64,000 bases of DNA, from assembly GCF_000938255.1 (NCBI RefSeq), contig NZ_JYMR01000038.1:162631-226630 (forward strand). The letters run 5' to 3'. The translations under genes were made by a program, and so were the position numbers. The notes under the pieces were generated by a model. The model did not search any database, was not told the DNA's origin, and saw nothing but the letters and a program-made list of their open reading frames with translations. Each line of letters starts with the position of its first letter. Positions within the stretch are counted from its first letter, which is position 1. This stretch comes from Bradyrhizobium sp. LTSP849 (GTDB taxonomy: Bacteria > Pseudomonadota > Alphaproteobacteria > Rhizobiales > Xanthobacteraceae). Positions 29,946 to 39,500 of this stretch are shown here, piece after piece.

Positions 29946-30030
29946 GTCATTGCGAGGCGCGAAGCGACGAAGCAATCCAGACTGCCGCCGCGGAGACAGT
30001 CTGGATTGCTTCGCTTCGCTCGCAATGACG
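29946..30030. repeat. Type C palindromic repeat upstream of the sortase
   Basis: Outer arms GTCATTGCGAG and CTCGCAATGAC and inner arms GAAGCAATCCAGACTG/CAGTCTGGATTGCTTC form a long near-perfect hairpin. It ends one base before the GGAG that serves the sortase start codon, so folding could hide or expose that ribosome site. The related copy is at 16740. Confidence 0.85.
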
Positions 30031-30039
30031 GGAGACATC

Positions 30040-30609
30040 ATGCCCCGCCTCATCTCTCCTCTCGTTCTGGCGCTCGTCGGCCTCATCCTGTTCGGCGACG
30101 GCGCCTATATTCACGCCAAGGCGTGGCTTGCGCAGGTGCTGCTGCAGCGCGCGTTCGACAGGAGCGTGGCGACCGGCGAGGCCGTCAAGCCATGGTCATG
30201 GGCCGATACCTGGCCGGTCGCACGGATCGAGGTGAAGCGGATCGGCGCCAGCGCCATCGTGCTCGCTGGCACGAGCGGCCAGGCGCTTGCCTTCGGCCCC
30301 GGTCATATCGACCAAACGGTTGATGCGGGCGAGCGCGGTATTGCGGTATATGCCGCGCATCGCGACACGCATTTCCGCTTCCTGCGGAACGTTGCCATAG
30401 GGGACGTGATCGAGGTCACGCGCAGCGATGGCAAGCACTTTCGCTATCGCGCGGACGCCTCCAGCGTGGTTCGCTTCGACGCGTCGGGCATCGATGTTGC
30501 AACGCAGGATTTTGAACTCGTGTTAACAACCTGCTGGCCATTCGACGCCGTCACGCCGGGTCCCGAGCGCTATATCCTTCATGCCACGCTGATTGGAACC
30601 GATGGATGA
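30040..30609 (+). CDS. Gram-negative sortase (marine/GN-type class)
   Basis: Membrane-anchored cysteine transpeptidase expected to cleave the LPKTA signal of the neighbouring VWA protein; 189 residues. An N-terminal signal-anchor helix (LISPLVLALVGLILFG) precedes the catalytic core. The catalytic residues are all present: His107 in YAAHRDTHF, Cys165 in VLTTCWPF, and Arg177 in PERYILHA. ATG 30040 has GGAG five bases upstream. Longer readings start inside the type C palindrome. Sortases are uncommon in Proteobacteria and usually occur beside a single target, as here. Confidence 0.94.
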   Translation: MPRLISPLVLALVGLILFGDGAYIHAKAWLAQVLLQRAFDRSVATGEAVKPWSWADTWPVARIEVKRIGASAIVLAGTSGQALAFGPGHIDQTVDAGERGIAVYAAHRDTHFRFLRNVAIGDVIEVTRSDGKHFRYRADASSVVRFDASGIDVATQDFELVLTTCWPFDAVTPGPERYILHATLIGTDG

Positions 30610-30780
30610 CGGTTCACAATCAGCCCGCACGGGTGGACCGCACCCTCCCGAACAGCCCATGGCGTGCCGGACAGGCGTGTTTGATGGAGCCGCTGAACTG
30701 GCGCCCCCGACCGTAGACTTAATAAGAACGGCCCGTTGGTTTCCTCTTATATTTTATAGTGAGCACGAAGAAAGTATTTA

Positions 30781-31761
30781 ATGAACGAAGAGTTCAAGCA
30801 GCGTCTCGAGCAGCTCGAAAACCGCGTCGCGCTACTGGAAAGGAACCTGGATCTCATCGCAGCCGGGCAGCGACGCAGCTCACTTCGCAGCCTCTGGCGG
30901 CGTCCGCCGATGTGGACATTCGAGCAATATCCGCCGCGACTTCTCAATCTGAACGCGTTCAAGCCCGTGCCCGCGATTCCCGCCAACGCGCCGCGGATCG
31001 CGATGGTAACGCCGAGCTATAACCACGCGCAATTTCTCGGCGCCACGATCGACAGCATCGTGAGTCAGGCTTACCCTAACCTCTACTATCACGTGCAGGA
31101 CGGCGCCTCGATCGACGGCACGCTCGAGCTCCTGAAGAGCCGCGGCGACAGCATCGGCTGGAAGAGCGAGCCGGATACGGGTCAATCCAACGCGATCAAT
31201 CTCGGCTTCGCTGGCGTCGAGTGCGAGATCATGGCCTATCTCAACAGCGACGACATGCTGCTGCCCGGGACGCTCGCCTATGTCGCCGACTACTTCACGG
31301 AGCATCCGGACGTCGATATCGTCTACGGCCATCGCGTCTTCGTCGATCGCGAGGGCCTTGAGGTCGGCCGTGCCGTGCTGCCGCGCCATGACGGCAAGGC
31401 GCTGCAATTTGCCGACTACATTCCGCAGGAGACGATGTTCTGGCGCAAGCGCGTGTGGGACAGGATCGGACCGATCGACGAAAACTTCCACTACGCAATG
31501 GACTGGGACTTCATCATGCGGGCGCAGGCCGCCGGATTCAAGTTCGTGCGCCTGCCGCGGTTTCTTGCCTGCTTCCGCATCCATGACGCACAAAAGACCG
31601 CGGCAACTTATTCGGTCGGTGTCAGGGAAATGGGCATCTTGCGCCGACGCGTCCTCGGCTTCGAACCGACGCAGATGCAGATCCGCCGCGCCATCGCCCC
31701 TTATCTCGCGCAGCAACTGGCCTATCACTACGGTTACAAGTGGGGCGTGTTGCGATACTGA
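30781..31761 (+). CDS. Family 2 glycosyltransferase with N-terminal coiled coil
   Basis: Cytoplasmic sugar transferase, 326 residues. Residues 1-25 (EEFKQRLEQLENRVALLERN) form a heptad-like coiled coil. The GT-A domain then starts at about residue 75 with RIAMVTPSYNHAQFLGATID and includes DGASIDGTLELL and the metal-binding region YLNSDDMLLPGTL. GAAGAAAG lies 6 nt before ATG 30781. The upstream 171 nt contain no convincing gene. Likely target is a surface polysaccharide or envelope glycan, but the acceptor and donor are unknown. Confidence 0.9.
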   Translation: MNEEFKQRLEQLENRVALLERNLDLIAAGQRRSSLRSLWRRPPMWTFEQYPPRLLNLNAFKPVPAIPANAPRIAMVTPSYNHAQFLGATIDSIVSQAYPNLYYHVQDGASIDGTLELLKSRGDSIGWKSEPDTGQSNAINLGFAGVECEIMAYLNSDDMLLPGTLAYVADYFTEHPDVDIVYGHRVFVDREGLEVGRAVLPRHDGKALQFADYIPQETMFWRKRVWDRIGPIDENFHYAMDWDFIMRAQAAGFKFVRLPRFLACFRIHDAQKTAATYSVGVREMGILRRRVLGFEPTQMQIRRAIAPYLAQQLAYHYGYKWGVLRY

Positions 31762-31922
31762 GGCGACGATTCGAGCCGACGATTGAATGCATCGATTGCG
31801 ATCCACCTACATCGCTGCGCATTCCGCCATGCGGCATGCAGCCCTGCTGGTTGCCACCCCACGCAACTCGCCATACAACCACGTGACGCACCACCAAGAA
31901 GAACAACAGGTGAGGTCACACC

Positions 31923-34142
31923 ATGGAAGCCCAGATCTCTGCCGCGTCGGTTTCTCCGCGCCCATGGTCTCCGCCGCCCGATGCCAGCGACATCGTCAAG
32001 GGCATCCACGCCATGTTGCATCCGCACAACATCGTGCTGGTGGGCGCGACCGACAAACCCGGCAACTACGCCGAGCGCATCTGGAACAATCTGGTCAAAT
32101 ACGGTTTCGAGGGTGGGCTCTACCCAGTCAACGCCAAGCGCGAGACCATCTGGGGCGTGCCCTGCTTCAAGGATTTTGCCAGCCTCCCCGAGAAGCCCGA
32201 CCACGTTCTGGTGCTGGTGCCAGCGCGCTTCGCCGTGCAGGTGATCCGCGACGCGGCTGCAGCCGGCGCGCGTTCGGCCACCATCGTCACCTCGGGCTTC
32301 AGCGAGTTGCAGGATGAGGCGAGCCAGAAGCTCGCCGCCGAATTGCAAGCGGCCATACGCGAGACGGGGCTGGCCGTCACCGGCCCGAATTGCCTCGGCA
32401 ATCTGAGCGCCGGCGAAAAGCTCTTCACCAATATCGATGACCGCATCGTCACCATGGAACAAGGCGCGGTGGCGATCGCCGGGCAATCCGGCGCCATCGT
32501 CATGGCGATCCGGCAGGCGCTGGAGGATCGCGGCGTCGGGGTCGGCTACATGGTGACGACCGGCAACGAGGCCGGGCTCGAGACGCCGGACCTGATGCGC
32601 TATTTCGCCGAGGATCCGAGCATCAAGGTGATCGTGGTCTATCTTGAAGGTGTGCGCAACACCAAGGCGTTTCGTGACGCCTGCAAGGCCGCGCGTACCG
32701 CCAGCAAGCCGGTGATCGCGCTGAAGCTCGGATCGTCCGAGGGCGGCCGCGCCGCCGCGATGGCGCACACCGGCGCGCTCGCCGGCTCGATCGAGACGTT
32801 CGATGCGATCGCGACGCGCGAGGGCGTGATCCGCGTACGCGGGCTCGACGAGCTGATCGAAACCACCGAATGCTTCGTCCACGCCGCGGTGCCCAAAGGC
32901 GACCGGCTCGCCGCGGTCACGTTGTCCGGCGGCAAGCGCGGCATGCTGATCGATGCTTTCTACGCCGCAGGTCTCAACTTCGCGCCGCTGAGCGGGCATG
33001 TCAGCTCCGAGCTTGCAAAAATGCTCGGGCCGGGCTCGATTGTCGGGAATCCGCTCGACGCCGGCTTTGCCGCGGTGGTCGATCCCTCCGTCTACATGAG
33101 GTCGATCAAGCTGATGATCGACGATCCCGACATCGACATCGTCATCGTCGATGCAGAGCTGCCGAAGGCACCGCATGAGCTGCGGGAGCGCAATTTGCGT
33201 ATCGTCGACGAGATGGCGAGCCGGGCCTCGAAGCCCGTGATCTATATCAGCGCGATGTCGATCGGCTTCACCGAGTTCACCAAGGGCTTGCGCAAATCGC
33301 TGCCGCATCTCGCGGTGATGCAGGGCATGGACCGTGCGGTGACCGCGATCAAATCACTGCTCGACTATGCTAAGCTGCGCAAGGAAGTACCTGATATCGT
33401 CTCGAACTCGAAGCCAGCCGCGCGCGCGATGCTGGAGAAAGCGCTGACATCGGCAAGCGGCGCCGCCCTCGACGAGGTCGCCTCGAAGAAGCTCTTGAAG
33501 GCCTATGGCATCCCGGTCTCGAAGGAGGGAATCGCGCAGACGGCTGCGGACGCTGTGAAGATCGCCAAGCAGATCGGCTTTCCGGTCGTGGCCAAGCTCG
33601 TCAGCGCCGAGATTTTGCACAAGTCCGATATCGGCGGCGTGGTGCTGAACCTCAACAGCGCAGCCAAGGTGAAGAAGGCGTTTGCCGACATCACCGCGCG
33701 GGTAAACAAGCTGAAGGGCAAGCCGAAGCTCGACGGCATCCTGATCGCGCAGCAGGTCAAGGCCGACCTCGAACTCGTGGTCGGCGCCTCCCTTGATGCC
33801 GAGATGGGGCCGGTCGTGCTGTTCGGCACCGGCGGCATCGACATCGAGCTGATGAAAGACGTGGCGCTCGCCGGCGCGCCGCTGGACGAAGCCGAGGCGC
33901 GGCTCCTGATCGGCCGCACCAAGGCCGGCATCAAGATGCGCGGCTATCGCGGCAAGCCGGCGCTGCACGAGGCCTCCGCGGTGAAGGCGCTGGTCGGCCT
34001 GTCCAATTTGATCGCGGACGCCGGCGACCGGATCGCCTCGATCGACATCAATCCGTTCCTGATCAACGCCCGGACCGGCGTTGCGGTCGATGCGCTTATC
34101 GTGCTGAACAATGCCGCGGCAAAGCGCGCCGCCGGGCATTGA
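31923..34142 (+). CDS. ADP-forming acetate/acyl-CoA synthetase (fused alpha-beta)
   Basis: NDP-forming acyl-CoA synthetase of 739 residues, interconverting acyl-CoA, ADP and phosphate with acid, ATP and CoA. The CoA-binding Rossmann domain comes first (NIVLVGATDKPGNYAERIWN), then succinyl-CoA-ligase-like flavodoxin domains with GPNCLGNLSAGEK and IAGQSGAIVMAI. The C-terminal ATP-grasp domain, about residues 505-735, includes GFPVVAKLVSAEILHKSDIG. AGGTGAGG precedes ATG 31923. It is monocistronic by spacing. Members act on acetate, aryl acids or feruloyl-CoA hydrolysis products; the substrate is unclear. Confidence 0.9.
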   Translation: MEAQISAASVSPRPWSPPPDASDIVKGIHAMLHPHNIVLVGATDKPGNYAERIWNNLVKYGFEGGLYPVNAKRETIWGVPCFKDFASLPEKPDHVLVLVPARFAVQVIRDAAAAGARSATIVTSGFSELQDEASQKLAAELQAAIRETGLAVTGPNCLGNLSAGEKLFTNIDDRIVTMEQGAVAIAGQSGAIVMAIRQALEDRGVGVGYMVTTGNEAGLETPDLMRYFAEDPSIKVIVVYLEGVRNTKAFRDACKAARTASKPVIALKLGSSEGGRAAAMAHTGALAGSIETFDAIATREGVIRVRGLDELIETTECFVHAAVPKGDRLAAVTLSGGKRGMLIDAFYAAGLNFAPLSGHVSSELAKMLGPGSIVGNPLDAGFAAVVDPSVYMRSIKLMIDDPDIDIVIVDAELPKAPHELRERNLRIVDEMASRASKPVIYISAMSIGFTEFTKGLRKSLPHLAVMQGMDRAVTAIKSLLDYAKLRKEVPDIVSNSKPAARAMLEKALTSASGAALDEVASKKLLKAYGIPVSKEGIAQTAADAVKIAKQIGFPVVAKLVSAEILHKSDIGGVVLNLNSAAKVKKAFADITARVNKLKGKPKLDGILIAQQVKADLELVVGASLDAEMGPVVLFGTGGIDIELMKDVALAGAPLDEAEARLLIGRTKAGIKMRGYRGKPALHEASAVKALVGLSNLIADAGDRIASIDINPFLINARTGVAVDALIVLNNAAAKRAAGH

Positions 34143-34232
34143 TGTCGCATGGGGCCGATTAACCCTGCTTACCATCACGGCCGAAGCATCATCCTTCCAA
34201 ACTCCCCGCTTTGGCCGTAGAATCGCCCCGGC

Positions 34233-35063
34233 ATGGCACGCGCGAGCAATCTGGTGATCGGGACGGCGACGCTGGCGGTGATCGCTGTGGCGTTCGGCGG
34301 CCTGCTCGGCGTGCAGAAATGGCGCAGCATCCAGAGCCGCAGCCAGTTGCGCGTGGTGTTCGAAGGCGGTTCCGCGAGCGGCCTGCGCCGCGGCGGCCCG
34401 GTCAATTTCGACGGCGTGCCCGCCGGCCAGATCCTGTCGATCAAGCTGGACAATCCGCGCAAGGTGGTGGCGCTGGTGCTGCTCGACAATGCCGCGCCGA
34501 TCCGCAAGGACACCGTGGCCGGCATCGAGTTCCAGGGCCTCACCGGCGTCGCTGCGGTCTCGCTGATCGGCGGCGCGCCCTCCGCGCCGCCGGTGCCGCT
34601 GGACTCGGACGGCATCCCCGTGCTGACCGCCGATCTGAGCGATGCCGAAACGATCGTCGACACCTTGCACAGTGTCGATCGCACGATCGTCAACAACGCT
34701 CCCGCGATCAAGGAAGGCCTGCGCACGTTCGAGGACTACACCGCCGATCTCAGGAGCAAGGGCGCTGAGATCGATTCCGTGATGGCCAAGGTCGACAGTG
34801 CCTTCGCAGGCTTCGACAAGGCGGTCACGAAGATCGAGGGCGTGGTGCCCGGCTTCGTCGACGGCAAGGCCGACGAGCTGTTCGAAAAGATAAGGGGGCT
34901 GCACGAGCTCGCCGACACCATGAAGAAGAAATCGGCGACCTACCTCGAGGACGGCCGCAAGACTCTGCTCGACCTCAGCGAAGCCGCCAACAAGATGAGT
35001 GGGACGCCCGCGCCGGCCTTAGCCCCGCGCCCGCCGCGCAAACCTGCGCAGCCGAAGCGGTAG
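34233..35063 (+). CDS. MCE/MlaD-domain protein, orphan
   Basis: Single-pass inner-membrane protein of 276 residues with a periplasmic MCE domain, the lipid-binding module of Mla-type transporters. A TM helix (VIGTATLAVIAVAFGGLLG) is followed by the MCE core LRVVFEGGSASGLRRGGPVN and FDGVPAGQILSIKLD. A helical region (residues 150-245) and a proline-rich basic tail (PRPPRKPAQPKR) end the protein. Normally such genes sit beside a permease and an ATPase (mlaE, mlaF); none is here. The stop lies 3 nt from the end of the convergent autotransporter gene. Confidence 0.85.
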   Translation: MARASNLVIGTATLAVIAVAFGGLLGVQKWRSIQSRSQLRVVFEGGSASGLRRGGPVNFDGVPAGQILSIKLDNPRKVVALVLLDNAAPIRKDTVAGIEFQGLTGVAAVSLIGGAPSAPPVPLDSDGIPVLTADLSDAETIVDTLHSVDRTIVNNAPAIKEGLRTFEDYTADLRSKGAEIDSVMAKVDSAFAGFDKAVTKIEGVVPGFVDGKADELFEKIRGLHELADTMKKKSATYLEDGRKTLLDLSEAANKMSGTPAPALAPRPPRKPAQPKR

Positions 35064-35066
35064 GGC

Positions 35067-38000
35067 CTACCACGCGTAGCGCACGACGCCCTTGCCGGCG
35101 TAGGAGCGGGTGACATTCGAGAACTCGCCCTCGAAGGTCAGCGCCGTGGACCAGCCGCTCATCCAGTTCATTTGCACCGACGCCGTGGTCAGCGCGGAAT
35201 CGCGCGCCTGCGCGGCGCCGTTCACGACGAAGGCCGATCCCGGCAGCGTCTGGAACACCGCGCCGACGCTGCGGTCCGGATTGAAATCATGCGCCCAGGC
35301 GACACGGCCGCGCAGCGTCACCACGCCGCCGGCAGCCGCAAACGCCTTGTCCGCGCGCAGGCCGAGCTCGGTGCGGGTGTCGGTGACGCTCTTGGCTGCG
35401 TAATTGAGCGCGAAATTGTTGTTGCCGACCACGGCGAACTCCGAATAGCCGGGAAGGCTGAACATGGTGGCCTGGAGCGCGGCATAGGGCGTGAGGCCAA
35501 TCCACTGCGTTGCCTGGCGATAGCCGCCCTCGATGCGGCCCGAGACGGCGTTGGCATTGAACTGTGCGCGCAGCTGATCGACGCCGGCCGCTGTGACGAT
35601 GCGATTGGTGGTGACGTCCTGCCAGCCATAGGCCAGCGCCGCCGTGACATAGGCAGGTCCTGCGTTGTGACGCACGAAGGCGCCGGCCTGGAATAAATCC
35701 GAGCGGCCCCAGCCGAGCCCGTTGACGTTGAAGCCGGTGCCGCCGCCGGCGAGCGCGAAGCCCGCGATCGTCGATGGCGAGAAGCGATAATCCAGACCGA
35801 CCGCGGTGCCGTATATGCTGCTGGTGGTGTTGTTCGAGCCAAGCGCCGCATTGCCGTCGGTGGTCTGCGCGCCGCCATAGCCGGCAGCCCAGACGTCCCA
35901 GCGCTGCTCGAATGTCGGCGTCGGTGCCTTGCGGTAGATCGAAGCAAAGGCATCGCTGGGGCGCTTGCCGGCCGCGACATAGGCATTCGCGTTCGTCTCG
36001 TCGGCATAGGGCGTCGCGCCCGGTGTGCCGCTGCGCCCCGCGCTGAAGACGTCGGTCAACAAGCCGATAAATTGGTTCATCGCATTGAACGTCGTCTGCT
36101 GCGAGCCCGTCCCTGACTCGCCGGAGGCTTGCGTCAGTCCCGTCGGCGAGAGGTTGGCCAGCGCGACGGGGAGGCTGCCGGTGCTGTCGAAGTAGTGTGT
36201 CAGGACATTGGCGACGTTTTGCTGGTTGATGTTGAGGCCGCCGCCATAGCCGAGCGCGAGATCCAGGAAGACGTTGTTGGGATCGTAGCTCAGCGTCGCA
36301 TGCAGGTTCGACGACAGACCCGTGACGACCGGATTGAACGTGTCGGGCCGCGTGCCCGCGTTCAGGATCGTGTAGTGCTTCGCGATCGAACCGGTCGGCA
36401 CGACCACGACGGTGGCGCCGCCGAGCGTCGCCGTTCCCGTGACGACCGCGAGACCGTTGCTGGTGCCGGACACCTGCACCATGTAGCGCGACGCCGACGT
36501 GAACGAGAGATCGCCGGACACGTTGAGCGTTCCAGTGGGATTGCCCGGTGCCAGCGTGCCGCCATTGACGGTGATGGAGCTTCCGACCGTGCCGACGCCG
36601 CCGAACGTGCCGCCGGCCGCAACACTCACATTGCCGTTGATGGTGCCGGCCAGCAGGAGCGTGCCGCCCAGCACGTTCCAGTCCTGATTGCCGGTGCCCG
36701 TCACGGTCCAGGTCGAGCTGTCGATCTTGTTGAAGGTCGAGAAGCCGTCGTACTGGAGGCCGGTGCCGATCAGGTCGAGATTGAACGTATCCTTGCCGGT
36801 GCCGCCAAGCTGGAAAGTGTCGGTGCCGGAGGCGAGCACTTGGCCCTTGATGACGCTGCCGGGGCCGAGGGTGAGGGTGTTCGGACCGCAGCTACAGAAA
36901 TCGATCGCGACGGCACCAGGCGCGCCGGCGTTGATCGTTCCCGAATTGAAGATGCTGGCACCACCGCTCACGCTGATGCCCGTGCCGCCGTCGCCAACGG
37001 TGATGGTGCCGGTATTGACGATCTGGTTGGTCGTGCTCAGCGTAGTCACGTCGATGCCGATGCCGGAAGCGCCGACGGTGATCGTGCCGTTGTTGGTGAC
37101 GGTGTTGGAATCACCGACCACTGCGATGCCTTCGGCAAAATCTGTTCCGGTGATACGCCCGCTGTTGGTGATCGTGGATGACGACAGGCCGGAATAGTCG
37201 ATGCCCGTACCGCCCAGGCCGACATTGATCGTCCCGCTCTGGCTGATGACGGCCCGATCACCCTGCACCGAAATGCCTGCCGATCCACTGTCGCCCGTCG
37301 TGATCGAACCGCCATTGGTGACCTTGGCGTCGTCGCCTATCACGGCAATGCCGGCACCGAAATCGCCGGCCGTAATAACGCCGAAATTGCTGCCGGTTTG
37401 AAAGTTGCCCTGCATGAAGATGCCGGCAGCATTCTGCCCGACCGAGATCGTGCCAGTGGCCTTGTTGGTGACCGTGTTGTTGTCATTGATCGCAAGAATG
37501 CCGCCGGAGAAGCCGGGGGAATCGCCGACGGTGATCGCGCCGGCATTGGTCACGGTCGCGCCGCCGAACACGAGGATGCCAATCGCACCGTTAGTCCCCG
37601 TGATCGTGCCCGTCGCGGCATTGGTGATCGTGTTGTTCTGGCCGGCGAAGACGCCCGCGCCACCGGCTCCGACGGACAATGCACCGCCGTTGGTGACGGT
37701 GTTGTTGTCGCCGATCGAGATGGCGGCGCCACCATCGCCGGTCGTGATCGTCCCGGCATTGACAATGATGTTGTGATCGAGCGCGGAGATGCCGAGGCCG
37801 TTGTCCAGCACCGTGATGGTGTTGTTGTTGGTCACGGTGTTCGAGCTGCCGACACTCATGCCGGTCAGGCCGGAGCCTGCCGACAGCGTTCCGTTGTTGG
37901 TGACGGTGTTGGAGTCGTTGACGCCGATCGATACTGCTCCGTTGTCGTTCACGGTCGCGCCGGAGAGCACGTTGACGGTGAGACTGTTGACACCAGCGCC

Positions 38001-38204
38001 GGCCTGAAAGCCGTCGACGTCGGTGCCGCTACAGGTGACGGTCTGGCCGCTCGAGGCCGGATCGGGCGCGCATTGCGCGGTGGCCGGCGTGGTCGAAATG
38101 CCGAGGCCAAATACAAGCGTCAGGATTGCCGACGCGCCAGCGAATGACACGGAGCCATACCGGCGCAGTCCGCCCTGCGGCCTCCATCGCCCCACGCCCC
38201 TCAC
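35067..38204 (-). CDS. Autotransporter with beta-helix passenger and outer-membrane barrel
   Basis: Type V secreted surface protein, 1045 residues. A signal peptide (FAGASAILTLVFGLGI then ATAQ) precedes a passenger of about 20-24-residue beta-helix repeats of the form NNTVTNNGTITVG, from about residue 60 to 430. A pertactin-like stalk follows (GGTFGGVGTVGSSITVNGG). The C-terminal 270 residues form the barrel (RWDVWAAGYGGAQ onward), ending in the aromatic VRYAW. The start is GTG 38204 with GGGGGGAG upstream. It may act in adhesion or biofilm; no catalytic domain was seen in the passenger. Confidence 0.93.
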   Translation of the reverse strand: MRGVGRWRPQGGLRRYGSVSFAGASAILTLVFGLGISTTPATAQCAPDPASSGQTVTCSGTDVDGFQAGAGVNSLTVNVLSGATVNDNGAVSIGVNDSNTVTNNGTLSAGSGLTGMSVGSSNTVTNNNTITVLDNGLGISALDHNIIVNAGTITTGDGGAAISIGDNNTVTNGGALSVGAGGAGVFAGQNNTITNAATGTITGTNGAIGILVFGGATVTNAGAITVGDSPGFSGGILAINDNNTVTNKATGTISVGQNAAGIFMQGNFQTGSNFGVITAGDFGAGIAVIGDDAKVTNGGSITTGDSGSAGISVQGDRAVISQSGTINVGLGGTGIDYSGLSSSTITNSGRITGTDFAEGIAVVGDSNTVTNNGTITVGASGIGIDVTTLSTTNQIVNTGTITVGDGGTGISVSGGASIFNSGTINAGAPGAVAIDFCSCGPNTLTLGPGSVIKGQVLASGTDTFQLGGTGKDTFNLDLIGTGLQYDGFSTFNKIDSSTWTVTGTGNQDWNVLGGTLLLAGTINGNVSVAAGGTFGGVGTVGSSITVNGGTLAPGNPTGTLNVSGDLSFTSASRYMVQVSGTSNGLAVVTGTATLGGATVVVVPTGSIAKHYTILNAGTRPDTFNPVVTGLSSNLHATLSYDPNNVFLDLALGYGGGLNINQQNVANVLTHYFDSTGSLPVALANLSPTGLTQASGESGTGSQQTTFNAMNQFIGLLTDVFSAGRSGTPGATPYADETNANAYVAAGKRPSDAFASIYRKAPTPTFEQRWDVWAAGYGGAQTTDGNAALGSNNTTSSIYGTAVGLDYRFSPSTIAGFALAGGGTGFNVNGLGWGRSDLFQAGAFVRHNAGPAYVTAALAYGWQDVTTNRIVTAAGVDQLRAQFNANAVSGRIEGGYRQATQWIGLTPYAALQATMFSLPGYSEFAVVGNNNFALNYAAKSVTDTRTELGLRADKAFAAAGGVVTLRGRVAWAHDFNPDRSVGAVFQTLPGSAFVVNGAAQARDSALTTASVQMNWMSGWSTALTFEGEFSNVTRSYAGKGVVRYAW

Positions 38205-38415
38205 GTCACACTCCCCCCAGCCCCAGCTGTTCCGCCGGAACTTAGGCCATGAGGAGGTTCCGTAGAACTACGGCACCGCCCAAATGCGTCCGTTTGGCGC
38301 ACAACCGAGGCAGAATCCGACACTCATGTTGCAACCGAGACACGGTTTTGCCGGCGAACTTACCATTCCGCGCAAGATGCGGTTGCCACCCGACCCGGAT
38401 ATCGGCCGTTATGAC

Positions 38416-39456
38416 CTAGTAGTTGCTGGGCGCCGCCTCGTTCGGGATGCCGTCGATCGGACATTCGGCGGTGCCCGGCGTCGAGCGGGTCATCGCCTCG
38501 ACCATGTCGCGCGTGCCTTCGGGATCGGCAATCCAGTTCTTGTAGAAATCATAGGGGCAAGCCGCGACGCCGCGCGGGCTTTCGCCGGAATTGATCATGC
38601 CGGTGTAGCCGCGATGGACCAGCTTGTAGAGATGGTTCTGCGACTGGCCATTGCGGCGCGCATCGCGGATCAAATGTTTCGACAGCTGGGCATATTGGAT
38701 GCCGTAATCCTCCTCGCCACACTCGCCGAGCGTACGGCCGTCGAAGCCGATGATCGCGGAGTGACCGAAATAGGAATAGACGCCATCGAAGCCGGCGGCG
38801 TTGGCGACGGCGACATAGACGTTGTTGGCCCATGCCATCGCCTTGGAAATCATGATCTGCTGTTCCTTGGCCGGATACATGTAGCCTTGGCAGCGCACGA
38901 TCAGCTCGGCGCCCTTCATGGCGCAGTCGCGCCAGATCTCCGGAAAATTGCCGTCGTCGCAGATGATCAGGCTGACCTTCATCCCTTTCGGGCCGTCGGA
39001 GACATAGGTGCAATTGCCTGGATACCAGCCCTCGATCGGCACCCACGGCATGATCTTGCGGTACTTCTGCACGATCTCACCCTTGTCATTCATCAGGATC
39101 AGGGTGTTGTAGGGCGCCTTGTGCGGATGCTCCTCATGGCGCTCGCCGGTCAGCGAGAACACGCCCCACACTTTCGCCTTGCGGCAGGCCTCGGCGAAGA
39201 TCGCGGTCTCTTCACCGGGCACCGCCGAGGCGGTCTCATACATCTCCTTGGAGTCGTACATGATGCCCTGGGTGGAGTATTCCGGAAAGATCACCAGATC
39301 CATGCCGGGCAGGCCGGCCTTCATGCCCACCAGCATGTCGGCGATCTTGCGGGCGTTGTCGAGCACCTCGGCCTTGGTGTGCAGGCGGGGCATCTTGTAA
39401 TTGACCACTGCGACGCCGACGGTGTCGTTGCTGCTGGAAATATCGCCGTGAAGCAT
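38416..39456 (-). CDS. amiE: Aliphatic amidase
   Basis: Hydrolyses short aliphatic amides such as acetamide and propionamide to acid and ammonia; 346 residues, the same length as Pseudomonas AmiE. The nitrilase-fold triad aligns at the family positions: Glu59 (FPEY), Lys134 (KYRK) and Cys166 (IICDDGN), with Glu142 in WVPIEGWYP. AGGAG lies 9 nt before ATG 39456. It is the last gene of the minus-strand amide locus, 44 nt after the zinc-ribbon gene. Formamide would be handled by the neighbouring FmdA. Confidence 0.96.
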   Translation of the reverse strand: MLHGDISSSNDTVGVAVVNYKMPRLHTKAEVLDNARKIADMLVGMKAGLPGMDLVIFPEYSTQGIMYDSKEMYETASAVPGEETAIFAEACRKAKVWGVFSLTGERHEEHPHKAPYNTLILMNDKGEIVQKYRKIMPWVPIEGWYPGNCTYVSDGPKGMKVSLIICDDGNFPEIWRDCAMKGAELIVRCQGYMYPAKEQQIMISKAMAWANNVYVAVANAAGFDGVYSYFGHSAIIGFDGRTLGECGEEDYGIQYAQLSKHLIRDARRNGQSQNHLYKLVHRGYTGMINSGESPRGVAACPYDFYKNWIADPEGTRDMVEAMTRSTPGTAECPIDGIPNEAAPSNY

Positions 39457-39500
39457 TGGGTCCGCTCCTGTCTTTTATTCGTTTGAGGTTATCGCGTGCG

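Noticed and set aside
30593..30781. Small ORF between the sortase and the glycosyltransferase
   Set aside because: No ribosome site, no recognisable features, overlaps the sortase 3' end; not supported as a gene.
35900..38000. Regularly spaced short repeats resembling a CRISPR array
   Set aside because: They are in-frame codons for the beta-helix repeats of the autotransporter passenger, with variable sequence and no fixed spacer length.
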